Below, one piece after another: positions 16,920 through 26,476 of a stretch of DNA of 41,789 bases. Below the pieces are notes generated by a model, which did not search any database, had not been told where the DNA came from, and was given only the letters and a program-made list of their open reading frames with translations. How positions within the stretch are numbered: position 1 is the stretch's first letter; each line of letters starts with the position of its first letter. The stretch covers positions 1-41,789 of the forward strand of contig JAHCRF010000005.1 of NCBI GenBank assembly GCA_020148055.1, in the 5' to 3' direction. The translations under genes were made by a program, and so were the position numbers. The stretch is from Patescibacteria group bacterium (GTDB lineage Bacteria > Patescibacteriota > Minisyncoccia > Minisyncoccales > JAHCRE01).

Positions 16920-17846
16920 ATGAAAAAAGAAAAGTTGCCAAAATTAATTGTAATCTTAGGACCAACAGCTTCTGGAAAAACAGAACTGGCAATTAAATTA
17001 GCCAAAAAATTTAATGGTGAGATTGTTTCGGCTGACTCAAGACAGGTTTATAGAGAAATGGATATCGGAACGGCAAAACCACTAAAGCAACAAGAGGCCA
17101 AGGACAAGAAACAAGAATATATAGTTAAAGGTGTCCCTCACTACATGATAGACATCGTTAATCCTGATGAAGAGTTTAACGTGGCGATTTATAAAAAAAT
17201 AGCAATAAAAGCCATTAAAAATATTCAAAAAAGGGAAAAGTTGCCATTTTTAGTTGGCGGAACAGGGCTTTATATTCAGGCAATTGTTGATAATATTGAC
17301 TTTCCAAGAGTTCCTCCTCAAAAGAAACTAAGAAAAAAATTGGAGAAAAAAACTAAAAAAGAATTATTCAAAATTTATAGAGAATTAGATCCTGAAGGAG
17401 CAAAATTGATTGATAAAGAAAATAAAAGAAGATTAATTAGAGCAATTGAAGTTTGTAAAGCTACAAAAAAATCTTTCTGGCAACAAAGAAAGAAAGGAAA
17501 ACCACTTTTTGATGTTTTACAGATTGGAATAAAACTGCCAAAAACTGAATTAAAAAAGAGAGTTGAGAAAAGAATAGATAAAATGTTTAAATTAGGATTA
17601 GAAAGAGAAGTAAAAAAATTAATTAAAAAATATGGATGGAATATTCCTTCGATGCAAGCAATTGACTACCAGGAATGGAAAAATTATTTTAAAGGAAAAA
17701 TTAAATTAGAAGAAATAAAAAAAGAGATTAAAATTCACACTCTTCAATTTTCCAAACGTCAGATGACTTGGTTTAAGCGCAATAAAAGAATCCACTGGAT
17801 AAAAAATTATCAAAAGGCAAAAAAATTGATAAAAAAAGTATTTTAA
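16920..17846 (+). CDS. miaA: tRNA dimethylallyltransferase
   Basis: LIVILGPTASGKTELAIKLAKKFNGEIVSADSRQVYREMDIGTAKP...VPHYMIDIVNPDEEFNV. Confidence 0.97.
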   Translation: MKKEKLPKLIVILGPTASGKTELAIKLAKKFNGEIVSADSRQVYREMDIGTAKPLKQQEAKDKKQEYIVKGVPHYMIDIVNPDEEFNVAIYKKIAIKAIKNIQKREKLPFLVGGTGLYIQAIVDNIDFPRVPPQKKLRKKLEKKTKKELFKIYRELDPEGAKLIDKENKRRLIRAIEVCKATKKSFWQQRKKGKPLFDVLQIGIKLPKTELKKRVEKRIDKMFKLGLEREVKKLIKKYGWNIPSMQAIDYQEWKNYFKGKIKLEEIKKEIKIHTLQFSKRQMTWFKRNKRIHWIKNYQKAKKLIKKVF

Positions 17847-17873
17847 GGGGATGCTATTTATATAATAATATTG

Positions 17874-19319
17874 CTAAGAAATCTTATCAAGAACTCTACC
17901 TAATATCTTTCTGACAATCTGAGGGTTAGCTCTTCCTTTGGTCACTACCATCACCTGACCGATTAAAAATTGAAGGGCGTTTTCTTTTCCTTTTTTGAAA
18001 TCTAAAACTGCCTTTTGGTTTTTTGAAATGACCTCTTTGATAGTCTTTTCAATCTCGACCTCATCGGTAACTAATGAGAGTTCTTTTTCCTCAATAATGT
18101 GGGAAGGGTCAGCTCCGGCTTTAAACATTTCCTCAAGCACGGTTTTGGCGATTTTGCTTGAAATTTTTCCATCAGCAATCAAAGTAATAAACTCAGCAAA
18201 ATTTTCAGGAGTTATCAAAAAATCTTCACCGGAAACCGAAGCTCCCTTTAATAATCCTTGTAAATCGGTAATCAGATAATTTGTTGCCAATTTTATTAAT
18301 TTTGAGAGTTTCTCAGGTGAAAGTCTTGGTTCAAATTCACTTACTACTTTTTCAAAATATTCTCCCAAATCCTTATTCTGAACAAAAAACTCCACTGTTA
18401 AATCTTTGAGTTTATATTCTTTTTTAAATCTTTTTCTTCTCTGCTGGGGAAGTTCAGGAATTTCAGCTCCAATTTCGTCAATCTCCTCTTTTCTAAAATG
18501 AAGAGGTGGTAAATCTGGTTCAGGGAAATAGCGATAATCGTGAGCTTCTTCCTTTTCTCTTTGAGATAAAGTCACTCCCCTACTTTCATCCCAACCTCGA
18601 GTTTCTTGAATAACTTTTTTACCTAAATCCAAAACTCTTGTTTGTCTTTCAATTTCATAATCAATTGCTCGCTCGACCGCTCTAAAAGAGTTTAAATTTT
18701 TAATCTCAACTTTTGTTCCCAATTTTCTTGTTGCTTGGAGTGAAACATTTACTTCTACTCTCATTTGTCCTTTTTCCATATCAGCATTAGAAACATTTAA
18801 ATAGCGTAAAATCAACTGGAATTCCTCGGCAAATTTCCTTGCCTCTTTAGCGGATTTCAAATCTGGCTTAGTTACTAATTCCATTAAAGGAATCCCAGCC
18901 CGATTAAAATCAACCAAAGAATAATCTTTTTCGTGAATTAACCTGCCAGTATCTTCTTCAAGATGAACTCTTTTGATTCTAATTTTCTTTCTATTTATCA
19001 GCAAAAATCCATCTTTACAAAGCGGCATATCATATTGGGAAATCTGGTACCCCTTAGGTAAATCAGGATAGAAATAACTTTTTCGATCAAATTTAGAATA
19101 TTCAAGAATTTGACAATTTAGAGCTAAACCAGTTTTTATTACTTTTTTAACTGCTTCCTTATTTATCACTGGAAGTGTACCCGGGTGTCCAAGGCATATC
19201 GGGCACACGTTGATATTAGGATGTTTTTCATCCGGATCGTTTGGACAAGAACAAAACATTTTTGATTTTGTATTTAACTCAACATGAATTTCTAGGCCAA
19301 TTACTGGTTGGTATTTCAT
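17874..19319 (-). CDS. gatB: Asp-tRNA(Asn)/Glu-tRNA(Gln) amidotransferase subunit B
   Basis: YQPVIGLEIHVELNTKSKMFCSCPND...NVCPICLGHPGTLPVIN...YFYPDLPKGYQISQYD. Confidence 0.97.
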   Translation of the reverse strand: MKYQPVIGLEIHVELNTKSKMFCSCPNDPDEKHPNINVCPICLGHPGTLPVINKEAVKKVIKTGLALNCQILEYSKFDRKSYFYPDLPKGYQISQYDMPLCKDGFLLINRKKIRIKRVHLEEDTGRLIHEKDYSLVDFNRAGIPLMELVTKPDLKSAKEARKFAEEFQLILRYLNVSNADMEKGQMRVEVNVSLQATRKLGTKVEIKNLNSFRAVERAIDYEIERQTRVLDLGKKVIQETRGWDESRGVTLSQREKEEAHDYRYFPEPDLPPLHFRKEEIDEIGAEIPELPQQRRKRFKKEYKLKDLTVEFFVQNKDLGEYFEKVVSEFEPRLSPEKLSKLIKLATNYLITDLQGLLKGASVSGEDFLITPENFAEFITLIADGKISSKIAKTVLEEMFKAGADPSHIIEEKELSLVTDEVEIEKTIKEVISKNQKAVLDFKKGKENALQFLIGQVMVVTKGRANPQIVRKILGRVLDKIS

Positions 19320-19329
19320 ATAAGTAATG

Positions 19330-19354
19330 TAGTCCGAGAACAGTTCTCGGACTA
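19330..19354. repeat. CGAGAACWGTTCTCG palindrome copy (gatB-deoC intergenic)
   Basis: TAGTCCGAGAACAGTTCTCGGACTA, 12-bp arms about a central A. Confidence 0.85.
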
Positions 19355-19363
19355 GTTTATAGT

Positions 19364-20038
19364 TTAGTATTTTCCTCTATCCTTGGTCTTCTTTACGCCT
19401 TCCATAATCTCCACGCCTGAACTTGTGCCAATAATGTCTGCGCCGGCTCTTAACATCGTTTTAAAATCTTTTATAGTTTTAATACTACCTGAGGCTTTAA
19501 TTTTAAGTCCAGGAGCTGATTTTCTCATAATTTTTAAATGTTTAGCTTTCTCTTTTAATTCAAATCTATCTAAGGGGTCTCTTTCAGTAGCTGTTTTTAC
19601 ACAGAAAGCCCCAGATTTTTTAACGATTTGAGAGGCCTTTTCGATTTCAGTATCAGTTAAGAAACCAGAGCCAATAATTACTTTTGTTGGTAAAATTTTT
19701 GAAATTTCCTTTAAATCTTTCAAGACTTTTTTATATCGTTGATATTTTAAATCAACAATATTCATCACCACATCTAACTCATCAACTCCATCTTTTTTAG
19801 CTTTCTGGCAAATTTTCATTCTTTTTGAATGAGGGGAGATTCCCATTGGTGGATCCACTAAAACCACAACTTTTATATCAGTTCCTTTTAATTCCTTTTT
19901 CACTAATTTCACCCATTTTGGATTAATACAAACCCCTCGAAAGTTATATTTTTTGGCTTCCTGACAAGTCCTTTTTATATCTTTTGTCGTAGCATCAGGT
20001 CTTATATTTGTATGATCAATTATTTTTGCGATTTTCAT
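19364..20038 (-). CDS. deoC: deoxyribose-phosphate aldolase
   Basis: MKIAKIIDHTNIRPDATTKDI...GVCINPKWV...VKTATE...APGLKIKASGSIKT...RAGADIIGTSSG. Confidence 0.93.
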   Translation of the reverse strand: MKIAKIIDHTNIRPDATTKDIKRTCQEAKKYNFRGVCINPKWVKLVKKELKGTDIKVVVLVDPPMGISPHSKRMKICQKAKKDGVDELDVVMNIVDLKYQRYKKVLKDLKEISKILPTKVIIGSGFLTDTEIEKASQIVKKSGAFCVKTATERDPLDRFELKEKAKHLKIMRKSAPGLKIKASGSIKTIKDFKTMLRAGADIIGTSSGVEIMEGVKKTKDRGKY

Positions 20039-20570
20039 ATCTTAAAATCTTTTTCCAATTATTTTTATAATATTCAAATTTTTGATTAAAGATCTTTTTT
20101 GGAGTAATTTTTATTCCTAAAGATTTTAATTTATTTTTTAAATTTTTATAAATTTTTTTTGCCTCCTTTACCTTTCCAATTTTTTCCAATTCAATAATGA
20201 AACCATAACTTTTTGTATCGTCGAGTAAAACCTTTATGCCTTTCCATTGATAAATCCTTCTCTTGCGAAACCATCTAATTTTAACTTTAAATCCCAATTT
20301 TTTGAGTAATTCTTCAAGTTTTCTAAAATCTTTTTTATCACATTTAACCTCCATTTCTTCTCGGGAATCCTCGTGTATTTTCCCTTCTTTTAAAATAAGA
20401 AAAGAATTTTTGCCATTAAAACGGATTCTTAAATCCTTTGGGCCTGAAAAGTAAACAGTCTCTTCTTTTATTGAATCAATAAATTTAGCTTCCTTATTTA
20501 ATCTTTTGAACAGCCTTTTAGATTCTTCTTTGGTAATAAAACTCCGAACTTCAATCTCGATGTTTTTCAT
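20016..20570 (-). CDS. CYTH-domain protein (class IV adenylate cyclase/triphosphatase-like)
   Basis: MKNIEIEVRSFI...LRIRFNGKNSFLILKEGK...EMEVKC...IYQWKGIKVLLDDTKSYGFIIELE (EXEXK-type tunnel pattern). Confidence 0.75.
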   Translation of the reverse strand: MKNIEIEVRSFITKEESKRLFKRLNKEAKFIDSIKEETVYFSGPKDLRIRFNGKNSFLILKEGKIHEDSREEMEVKCDKKDFRKLEELLKKLGFKVKIRWFRKRRIYQWKGIKVLLDDTKSYGFIIELEKIGKVKEAKKIYKNLKNKLKSLGIKITPKKIFNQKFEYYKNNWKKILRYENRKNN

Positions 20571-21189
20571 ATAAGAATTTTAATTGCAGTTTTACGTCTT
20601 CGGATACTTCCCTAATAGCTCTTTCACCATCTATTACCACCCAGTTCGTATAAATTTGATTTTTAATCAATTTTTCATAAAAATTAGCTACTTTCTCAAT
20701 AAATTGTTTGTTTGACTCATGTCTATCTAAATTATTTTTCTCTTTTAGTTTTCTTTGGATTCCAGTCTCAGGTGAAATTTTGAGATAAAGTATCAAATCG
20801 GGTTTGGGAAGCTCGAAAATCTCAGCAATATTAAGCGCTTCAGATAGAGAAAATTTTTGAGCACATTGATAAGCCAAAGTAGAAGCAAAATATCTATCAG
20901 AAACTATAATTTCTCCTTCTTTTTGCCATCTCTCAATCTTCTCTTTATCTTTTAAGAAATCTGAGAAATAGAGTAAAAATTGAACTCGAGGTGAAAAGTC
21001 ATATTTCCTATGAAGAAATTGATGAATTAATTCACCGATCGGCCCACGGTTATCAGGAAAAGACAATTTCTTAACTAGTTTTCCTTGTTCTTTAAAAAAG
21101 TCGAATAACAATTCACTTTGAGTTTCGCCTCCTGCTCCTTCAATTCCTTCAAAAACAATTAATTTACCAGCGTAGGGATTCTTCCTCAT
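20551..21189 (-). CDS. tmk: thymidylate kinase
   Basis: GKLIVFEGIEGAGGETQSELLFDFF...SDRYFASTLAYQ...LPKPDLILYLKISPETG. Confidence 0.93.
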   Translation of the reverse strand: MRKNPYAGKLIVFEGIEGAGGETQSELLFDFFKEQGKLVKKLSFPDNRGPIGELIHQFLHRKYDFSPRVQFLLYFSDFLKDKEKIERWQKEGEIIVSDRYFASTLAYQCAQKFSLSEALNIAEIFELPKPDLILYLKISPETGIQRKLKEKNNLDRHESNKQFIEKVANFYEKLIKNQIYTNWVVIDGERAIREVSEDVKLQLKFLYEKHRD

Positions 21190-21223
21190 ATCTTAATTAT
21201 ATCGGATTTTTCGAAAAGAAAAA

Positions 21224-21243
21224 GTCCTGCCAAATTGCAGGAC
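21224..21243 (-). terminator. intrinsic terminator
   Basis: Minus strand GTCCTGC-aatttg-GCAGGAC followed by TTTTTCTTTTC. Confidence 0.75.
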
Positions 21244-21253
21244 ACATTTTGTT

Positions 21254-21904
21254 TTAAAGGGCTATATCCACAGGAGAAGACAATAGTTCAAACCTTGCCT
21301 GGAAAATCGGCAGTCCAGGGGAAAGAGCTATAGGGCGATTGCCAGAGTTTTTAACATTGAGCGCTACTCTCCCAATAAATCCTGGTTTAAGGAAAATTGT
21401 TCCTCCAATGATCTCTAGGCCGTATCTTGCAAATTCCTTTTTAATGGTAACCTGAGCTATTAGATCTGTTGGGATTCCGAGAAGTTGTTTTGTCTCTATC
21501 CTGAGGAAAGTTCTTGGACTCGGATGAAGAAAAATTTTTTCTTCAGAAGAAATCTCGAATTTCTCCTTAAGACTTTTAGGTTGAGAAAAGTCTACGCAGA
21601 TTTCGCTTCTCGTCGAGGGATTTTCTGGGATTTTCATCTTCCCTATTTCAAGAGTTAAAGAGCAAGGACCAAGTAGTTTTTCGGGATTAAACCAGGAACC
21701 AGAAGTAATGTCGTGATGCATCTCAGCAATAATTATCTTTCCTTTGTTAAGGAGTCTCTGTATTCTTTCGTTAAGCTTCTCTACTTCCCTTCTCTCGGCT
21801 AATTCTATTGCTGCTGTTGGAGTCGGAAATGCTCCGGCTGGATTAATAAAGCATTCCTTAAGATCTGTCAATCTTAGCAAAATATTCTTCTCTGAAAGGA
21901 TCAA
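21254..21904 (-). CDS. dCTP deaminase/dUTPase-superfamily protein (start revised to TTG at 21904)
   Basis: LGPCSLTLEIG...PGFIGRVALNVKNSGNRPIALSPGLPIFQARFELLSSP; AAAGGAGG Shine-Dalgarno 7 nt before in-frame TTG at 21904, rather than ORF start 21952. Confidence 0.75.
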   Translation of the reverse strand: MILSEKNILLRLTDLKECFINPAGAFPTPTAAIELAERREVEKLNERIQRLLNKGKIIIAEMHHDITSGSWFNPEKLLGPCSLTLEIGKMKIPENPSTRSEICVDFSQPKSLKEKFEISSEEKIFLHPSPRTFLRIETKQLLGIPTDLIAQVTIKKEFARYGLEIIGGTIFLKPGFIGRVALNVKNSGNRPIALSPGLPIFQARFELLSSPVDIAL

Positions 21905-21942
21905 TACATCGCCTCCTTTTAAATTTACTAACCTCCGATTGT

Positions 21943-21971
21943 TTTTTAGCAAAAATAATAATCCCTGTCAA
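21943..21971 (-). promoter_or_regulatory. promoter TTGACA-17-TAAAAA embedded in upstream terminator
   Basis: TTGACA = 21971-21966, TAAAAA = 21948-21943 on minus strand; overlaps hairpin 21957-21987. Confidence 0.6.
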
Positions 21972-21987
21972 TTTGGCAGGGATTATT
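21957..21987 (-). terminator. intrinsic terminator of dcd-thyX-glyA operon
   Basis: AATAATCCCTGCC-aaatt-GACAGGGATTATT then ATTTTTGC on minus strand. Confidence 0.75.
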
Positions 21988-23221
21988 AGGCTTTGAAACA
22001 ATATTTTAGTTTTTTAAAACTCTTTCTAAATTTAATTACCTTTCTTTTAATTTTTTCCGGACTTTTTTTGTCTAAAATTACTTCTTTCATAAATTTAGCA
22101 ATTTGTTTTATTTCTTTTCCTTTCATCCCGAATCTGGTCATTTCTTGAACCCCAATTCTGAGACCGGCTGGATGTATTACATCTATCTTCTCCTCACCGG
22201 GAAGAACATTTTTGTTTAAAATAATGTTAGCTTTCTCCAATAGCTTAGCTACGAAATCTCCTCCCCCATTTTCTCTAACATCAACGACTATCTGATGGCT
22301 TTGAGTAAATCCTTTTTCTTTTCCTAAAACATTAAAACTCAAATTATAAAGTTCTTTAGCTAAAGATTTTGCATTTTTAATAACTTGTCTTGCATAACTT
22401 TTTCCGAATTTTTTCATTTCTAATAAAGTTAAATAAAGGGCTGGAATTCTATGAAGATGGTGATTAGATAAAACTCCAGGGAAAACTTTTTTTTGAATTT
22501 TCTTTTGAAGGTCTTTCTCAATATTTCCCAAAATTATTCCTCCTTGAGGTCCTGGAAAAGTTTTGTGAGTGGATGAAGTTATGATATCTGCTCCTTCTTT
22601 CAAAGGGTTTTGAAAAAAGCCAGCGCAAATTAAGCCAAAGACATGGGCGGCATCATAAATTATTTTTGTCTTAGTTTTTTGACAAATTCTTTTTAATTCT
22701 TTTACAGGTTGAGGAAATAAAATTACCGAACCTCCGAGAACGATAAATTTTGGCTTTATTTTTAAAATTTTCTTTTTCGCTTTTTCCAAATCAATATTCA
22801 AAATTTTTTCATTGAAATCGAAATGAAAAACCTTCAGCCCCAATAGACCAGCTGCTCCCGGTATTTCATGAGAAACATGAGAACCTCCCTGAAATCCTAA
22901 AGTCAAAATTTTATCTCCTTTTTTCGCTAGAGTAGAAAAAGTAGCTAAATTAGATATCGTCCCGGAAATTGGGCGAACGTCAACAAAATTTGCTTTAAAG
23001 TGGCTTTTAAATTTTTCAATCGTTCTATTTTCTATTTCATCAAAATATTTTAATCCTTGATAATATCTCTTGAAAGGAAGACCTTCTGCATATCTGTGCA
23101 TTAAATCAGAAAGATAAACTCTTTCAGCCAAAGGTGACATTACATTTTCTGAGGCAATCAAATTTATACAATTTCCCCGCCACTCTTGATGTTTTTTGAA
23201 CAAGCTTAATAATTTTTTCAT
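21986..23221 (-). CDS. glyA: serine hydroxymethyltransferase
   Basis: NLIASENVMSPLAERVYLSDLMHRYAEG...YYQG...GGSHVSHEIPGAAG...DAAHVFGLICAG...SSTHKTFPGPQGGIILGN. Confidence 0.93.
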   Translation of the reverse strand: MKKLLSLFKKHQEWRGNCINLIASENVMSPLAERVYLSDLMHRYAEGLPFKRYYQGLKYFDEIENRTIEKFKSHFKANFVDVRPISGTISNLATFSTLAKKGDKILTLGFQGGSHVSHEIPGAAGLLGLKVFHFDFNEKILNIDLEKAKKKILKIKPKFIVLGGSVILFPQPVKELKRICQKTKTKIIYDAAHVFGLICAGFFQNPLKEGADIITSSTHKTFPGPQGGIILGNIEKDLQKKIQKKVFPGVLSNHHLHRIPALYLTLLEMKKFGKSYARQVIKNAKSLAKELYNLSFNVLGKEKGFTQSHQIVVDVRENGGGDFVAKLLEKANIILNKNVLPGEEKIDVIHPAGLRIGVQEMTRFGMKGKEIKQIAKFMKEVILDKKSPEKIKRKVIKFRKSFKKLKYCFKA

Positions 23222-23222
23222 T

Positions 23223-23762
23223 TTAAATTTGTTTTTCTTTTATTATAGTAGAAACTCTCCCCCCTTGCCACTGGCCTCGATATAAGTTTGTTTTTCCTTT
23301 AATTTCAAAAAACATAACATGTAAAACTCGTGCTCCCATTTCTAACTCAAATTTTTCATTTCCTAAGTTGAAAATTCCTGTTGTCAGCTCTCCTCTATAT
23401 CCTGGCGCAGTTTGGCCACCAAAAATATAAATCCCTGATCGAAAAAGGCTCGAGCGAGGAGTAAATAAAGTTAGAAGATTATCCGGCATGTTTAATCGTT
23501 CAATTGTCTTCATCAAATAATAGGTGTTAGGCAAAAGGATTACTTTCCTTGATCTCTTTCTGTCAAATTTCGCCAAGAGTTTGACTTTCGGAGTTTTCCT
23601 TTCCTCAATTCCTAAAAATCTCCTTCCCTTGATTTCATAAATTTCGCCTATCCTAAAATCAAAACCAGCTCCTTCAGGATTCTTCAACTCCCTCTTAGAT
23701 AAATTCTCCACCAATTTTTTTTCCTTAACCAATTTCAAAATTTTTTTTACTCCCAAAATCAT
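23223..23762 (-). CDS. dCTP deaminase/dUTPase-superfamily protein
   Basis: TLFTPRSSLFRSGIYIFGGQTAPGYRGELTTGIFNLGNEKFELEMGARVLHVMFFEI. Confidence 0.82.
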   Translation of the reverse strand: MILGVKKILKLVKEKKLVENLSKRELKNPEGAGFDFRIGEIYEIKGRRFLGIEERKTPKVKLLAKFDRKRSRKVILLPNTYYLMKTIERLNMPDNLLTLFTPRSSLFRSGIYIFGGQTAPGYRGELTTGIFNLGNEKFELEMGARVLHVMFFEIKGKTNLYRGQWQGGRVSTIIKEKQI

Positions 23763-25369
23763 TTTCTCAAATTCTTTAATTTTTTCTCAAATTTCTTTCT
23801 CAACTCAGTCTTCATCTTCTGATGAAATTTTTTATTATATTTTTTAACCAATTTTTTAATATGGAAGCAGCTTTTCTCTTCAGGGCAAAATCCAATAGTC
23901 TCGCATTTTGGCCCAATAAATTTATTTAACCAGCCATATCCCCCTTTTTTCAGAGCTCTTTTAATTTGGGAAACCTCTTTTACGGTTTTTCTTTTCATCT
24001 CTTCTTCTGCAGTTGGGCAAAGCCGTAAAGGATAATATCCAGTTAGAAGATTGTATAAATCATATTGCTGCAAAATATCGATCTTTATTGCTCTCGGAAT
24101 TAAAAAAATCGCATTTCTTGGCTTAATTTTTAATCTAATCAAATTTTGATATCTCTCAAATGTCTCTTGGGCAACAGAAAGATATCCTAATAAAAACTCT
24201 GGGTTTCGCTTGACAGAAGGAGGAACGGAGAAAATTTCTTCTATTTCCTTCACCAATTTTTTATTGATTTTCTTTCTTTTAATTTGATTTTTAAATTTGT
24301 CAAATCTTTTAGCCGCTCTTTCAATACAAAAGTATATTGATTCTATAATCTGAGGGCAAGTTCTGTGCCTCTTTTTCTCTCCCCAAACGCGCCAAGGAAC
24401 CGAAGACAAAACTTTAAATCTCACGGCTTCATTATAATCCCTAAAAATTTCCTGACGAAAAACGAGAAGTCTCTGCCAATCCTTTTTAATCTGTTTTAAT
24501 GAACGAAATGTCTTTTCAGTAAGCTGCTCTAACTTTTTCAGTCTTTTCCTCAAGCCCGAAGTCATCAAGATATCCATTGAAACTAACCTTGTTCCCTCTT
24601 CCAATTTGATTCTTTCTCGAAGCTCTCTGGTCAGGTTTGATTTTTCTGGATCTTTAAAGATATTCGGGTAAGGATAAATATTTCTTGGTGCTAATTCTCT
24701 AGTGGCATAAATTAAATCGACTCCCAGATTCCTTAATTTTTTTTCAATTTCTTTAAGTAAAATTTTAATCTCCTCTGGCATCCATTCCTTTTCGTTCTCA
24801 TATTCTCTCTTCACTAGCACTATTGATTCGATTGGTAATTGAATTACGCCAGTGCCGTAAATTCCGTATTGTAAAATCTTACTTGCCTCATCTTTTGAAA
24901 TTCCTTGAGATAAAAGGAAATTAAAAAAAATAATAATTTTTCTTGAAATATCTTGATAAATCTCTCTTGCTTCTTTGTTTAAAAAGATTTCGTTAGGAAA
25001 AATGATGTCCTTTTCATCAGTTTCCGTTCTCCTTCCAGAGGCAACTAAAGAGGAAGAAAAAAGTATTCCAGTTAAAGCCGAATCCAAAAATTTGCTTCCC
25101 TCATAGTTCAAACAAAGAGAAGGAGTAGTGGCAATTGAAGCATGACCGATCAGGGAAGATTTCTGTAAGATATCCTTGATTGTTTTATTTAAATTTTTGT
25201 TTTTCTTTTTAATCTCCTCGGAAATAGCCTTTATTGATTCACCCTTATATGTTAAAAGACCAGAAAGTGAAACAATTTGCTGAGGATTTAAAATTCCTGT
25301 TTTATCTTTTAAAACAGGAATTATTCCTAAAATTTTTACATTTAAGTCTGAAACTAAACGAGGCTTCAT
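23759..25369 (-). CDS. divergent two-domain flavin-dependent thymidylate synthase (ThyX)-like protein
   Basis: 536 aa; N-half SSLIGHASIATTPSLCL..., C-half WGEKKRHRTCPQIIESIYFC and YYPLRLCPTAEEEM...GPKCETIGFCPEEKSC, resembling ThyX GHxSxxE, RHR and C-terminal Cys motifs; operon with dcd and glyA. Confidence 0.7.
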   Translation of the reverse strand: MKPRLVSDLNVKILGIIPVLKDKTGILNPQQIVSLSGLLTYKGESIKAISEEIKKKNKNLNKTIKDILQKSSLIGHASIATTPSLCLNYEGSKFLDSALTGILFSSSLVASGRRTETDEKDIIFPNEIFLNKEAREIYQDISRKIIIFFNFLLSQGISKDEASKILQYGIYGTGVIQLPIESIVLVKREYENEKEWMPEEIKILLKEIEKKLRNLGVDLIYATRELAPRNIYPYPNIFKDPEKSNLTRELRERIKLEEGTRLVSMDILMTSGLRKRLKKLEQLTEKTFRSLKQIKKDWQRLLVFRQEIFRDYNEAVRFKVLSSVPWRVWGEKKRHRTCPQIIESIYFCIERAAKRFDKFKNQIKRKKINKKLVKEIEEIFSVPPSVKRNPEFLLGYLSVAQETFERYQNLIRLKIKPRNAIFLIPRAIKIDILQQYDLYNLLTGYYPLRLCPTAEEEMKRKTVKEVSQIKRALKKGGYGWLNKFIGPKCETIGFCPEEKSCFHIKKLVKKYNKKFHQKMKTELRKKFEKKLKNLRK

Positions 25370-25953
25370 CTTATCTTCTTCCTAATCTCTTGATTTATTT
25401 TACTGGCTTGAGGAGATTTAGGTTTAGCATATTTGTGATCCCTTTGCTTTAAGTAAGGAATTTCAGCTGGACTGGATAAGGTCTCAAAAGTTAAAGCGCA
25501 AATTCTGGTCACTGCGGCGTATAAGATAACTGGCATAGTCCCCATATTGCCAAGCTCTATTACTCCCTTTCCTTTCCAACCAGGATCAAATCGAGCTGCT
25601 GTTAAATGAACTATTACTCCAAGCCTTGCCAAGGTAGATCTTCCATCGAGCCTGGCCATTAAGTCACCGCTTAAAGAAAATTCTTCCTTCGTCGTAGTTA
25701 AAACAAAGCCTCTTGGTTGCAAAATAAAAGGGGCCCCATCTTCAATCTTTATTTCTTCCATAATCTCTTCAAAATCAATTTTTCTTCTTGCATCCAAATA
25801 AGGATATTCAGAGGGCTTAAAGGTTTTGAAAATATTTCCCAGATGTAAATCCAAAGAACAAGGTCCCAATTGCTCTTTGAAATTTGGTTTGGGTGTGATT
25901 TTAATCTTCCCTTCTTTAATGTATTTTTTTATGTCGCGGTCAGAAAGGATCAT
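25366..25953 (-). CDS. dcd: dCTP deaminase
   Basis: MILSDRDIKKYIKEGKIKI...LGPCSLDLHLGN...ARLDGRSTLARLGVIVHLTAARFDPGWKGKGVIELGNMG...; TATAAT ends 6 nt before ATG. Confidence 0.93.
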   Translation of the reverse strand: MILSDRDIKKYIKEGKIKITPKPNFKEQLGPCSLDLHLGNIFKTFKPSEYPYLDARRKIDFEEIMEEIKIEDGAPFILQPRGFVLTTTKEEFSLSGDLMARLDGRSTLARLGVIVHLTAARFDPGWKGKGVIELGNMGTMPVILYAAVTRICALTFETLSSPAEIPYLKQRDHKYAKPKSPQASKINQEIRKKIR

Positions 25954-26028
25954 AAAAATATTATAACATTATACATCACTTAATAATAATGTCTAAAAGG
26001 TCTGTTAAATAAAAATTCTAGAAACATC

Positions 26029-26448
26029 CTATTCAATCTCAATTCCCATATTCTTTGCTGTGCCCTCGATTATTCTCATGGCTTTTTCTATATCCTGAGT
26101 ATTTAAATCCTCCATTTTCTTTTTGGCAATTTCCCGAAGCTGCAACCGAGTAATTTTTCCAACTTTAATTTTATTTGGTGTCCCCGAGCCTTTTTCAATG
26201 CCTGCTGCCTTTTTTAAGAGTTCAGAAGCAGGCGAAGTTTTTAACCTAAACTCATAAGATTTATCCTCAAACACAGTAATCTCAACGGGTATTGTAAATC
26301 CCGCCTGATTTTTGGTCTTTTCATTAAACTTCTGGCAGAATTCAGGAATATTTAAACCATGGGGAGCTAACGCCGGGCCAACCGGAGGAGCAGGAGTGGC
26401 TTGACCAGCCGGAATCTGTAATTTTATTTTTGCCTTAATTTTCTTCAT
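26029..26448 (-). CDS. rplK: 50S ribosomal protein L11
   Basis: [44 protein letters not shown]. Confidence 0.97.
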   Translation of the reverse strand: MKKIKAKIKLQIPAGQATPAPPVGPALAPHGLNIPEFCQKFNEKTKNQAGFTIPVEITVFEDKSYEFRLKTSPASELLKKAAGIEKGSGTPNKIKVGKITRLQLREIAKKKMEDLNTQDIEKAMRIIEGTAKNMGIEIE

Positions 26449-26476
26449 CGCGTTATTAAACTATACTGAATAAATT

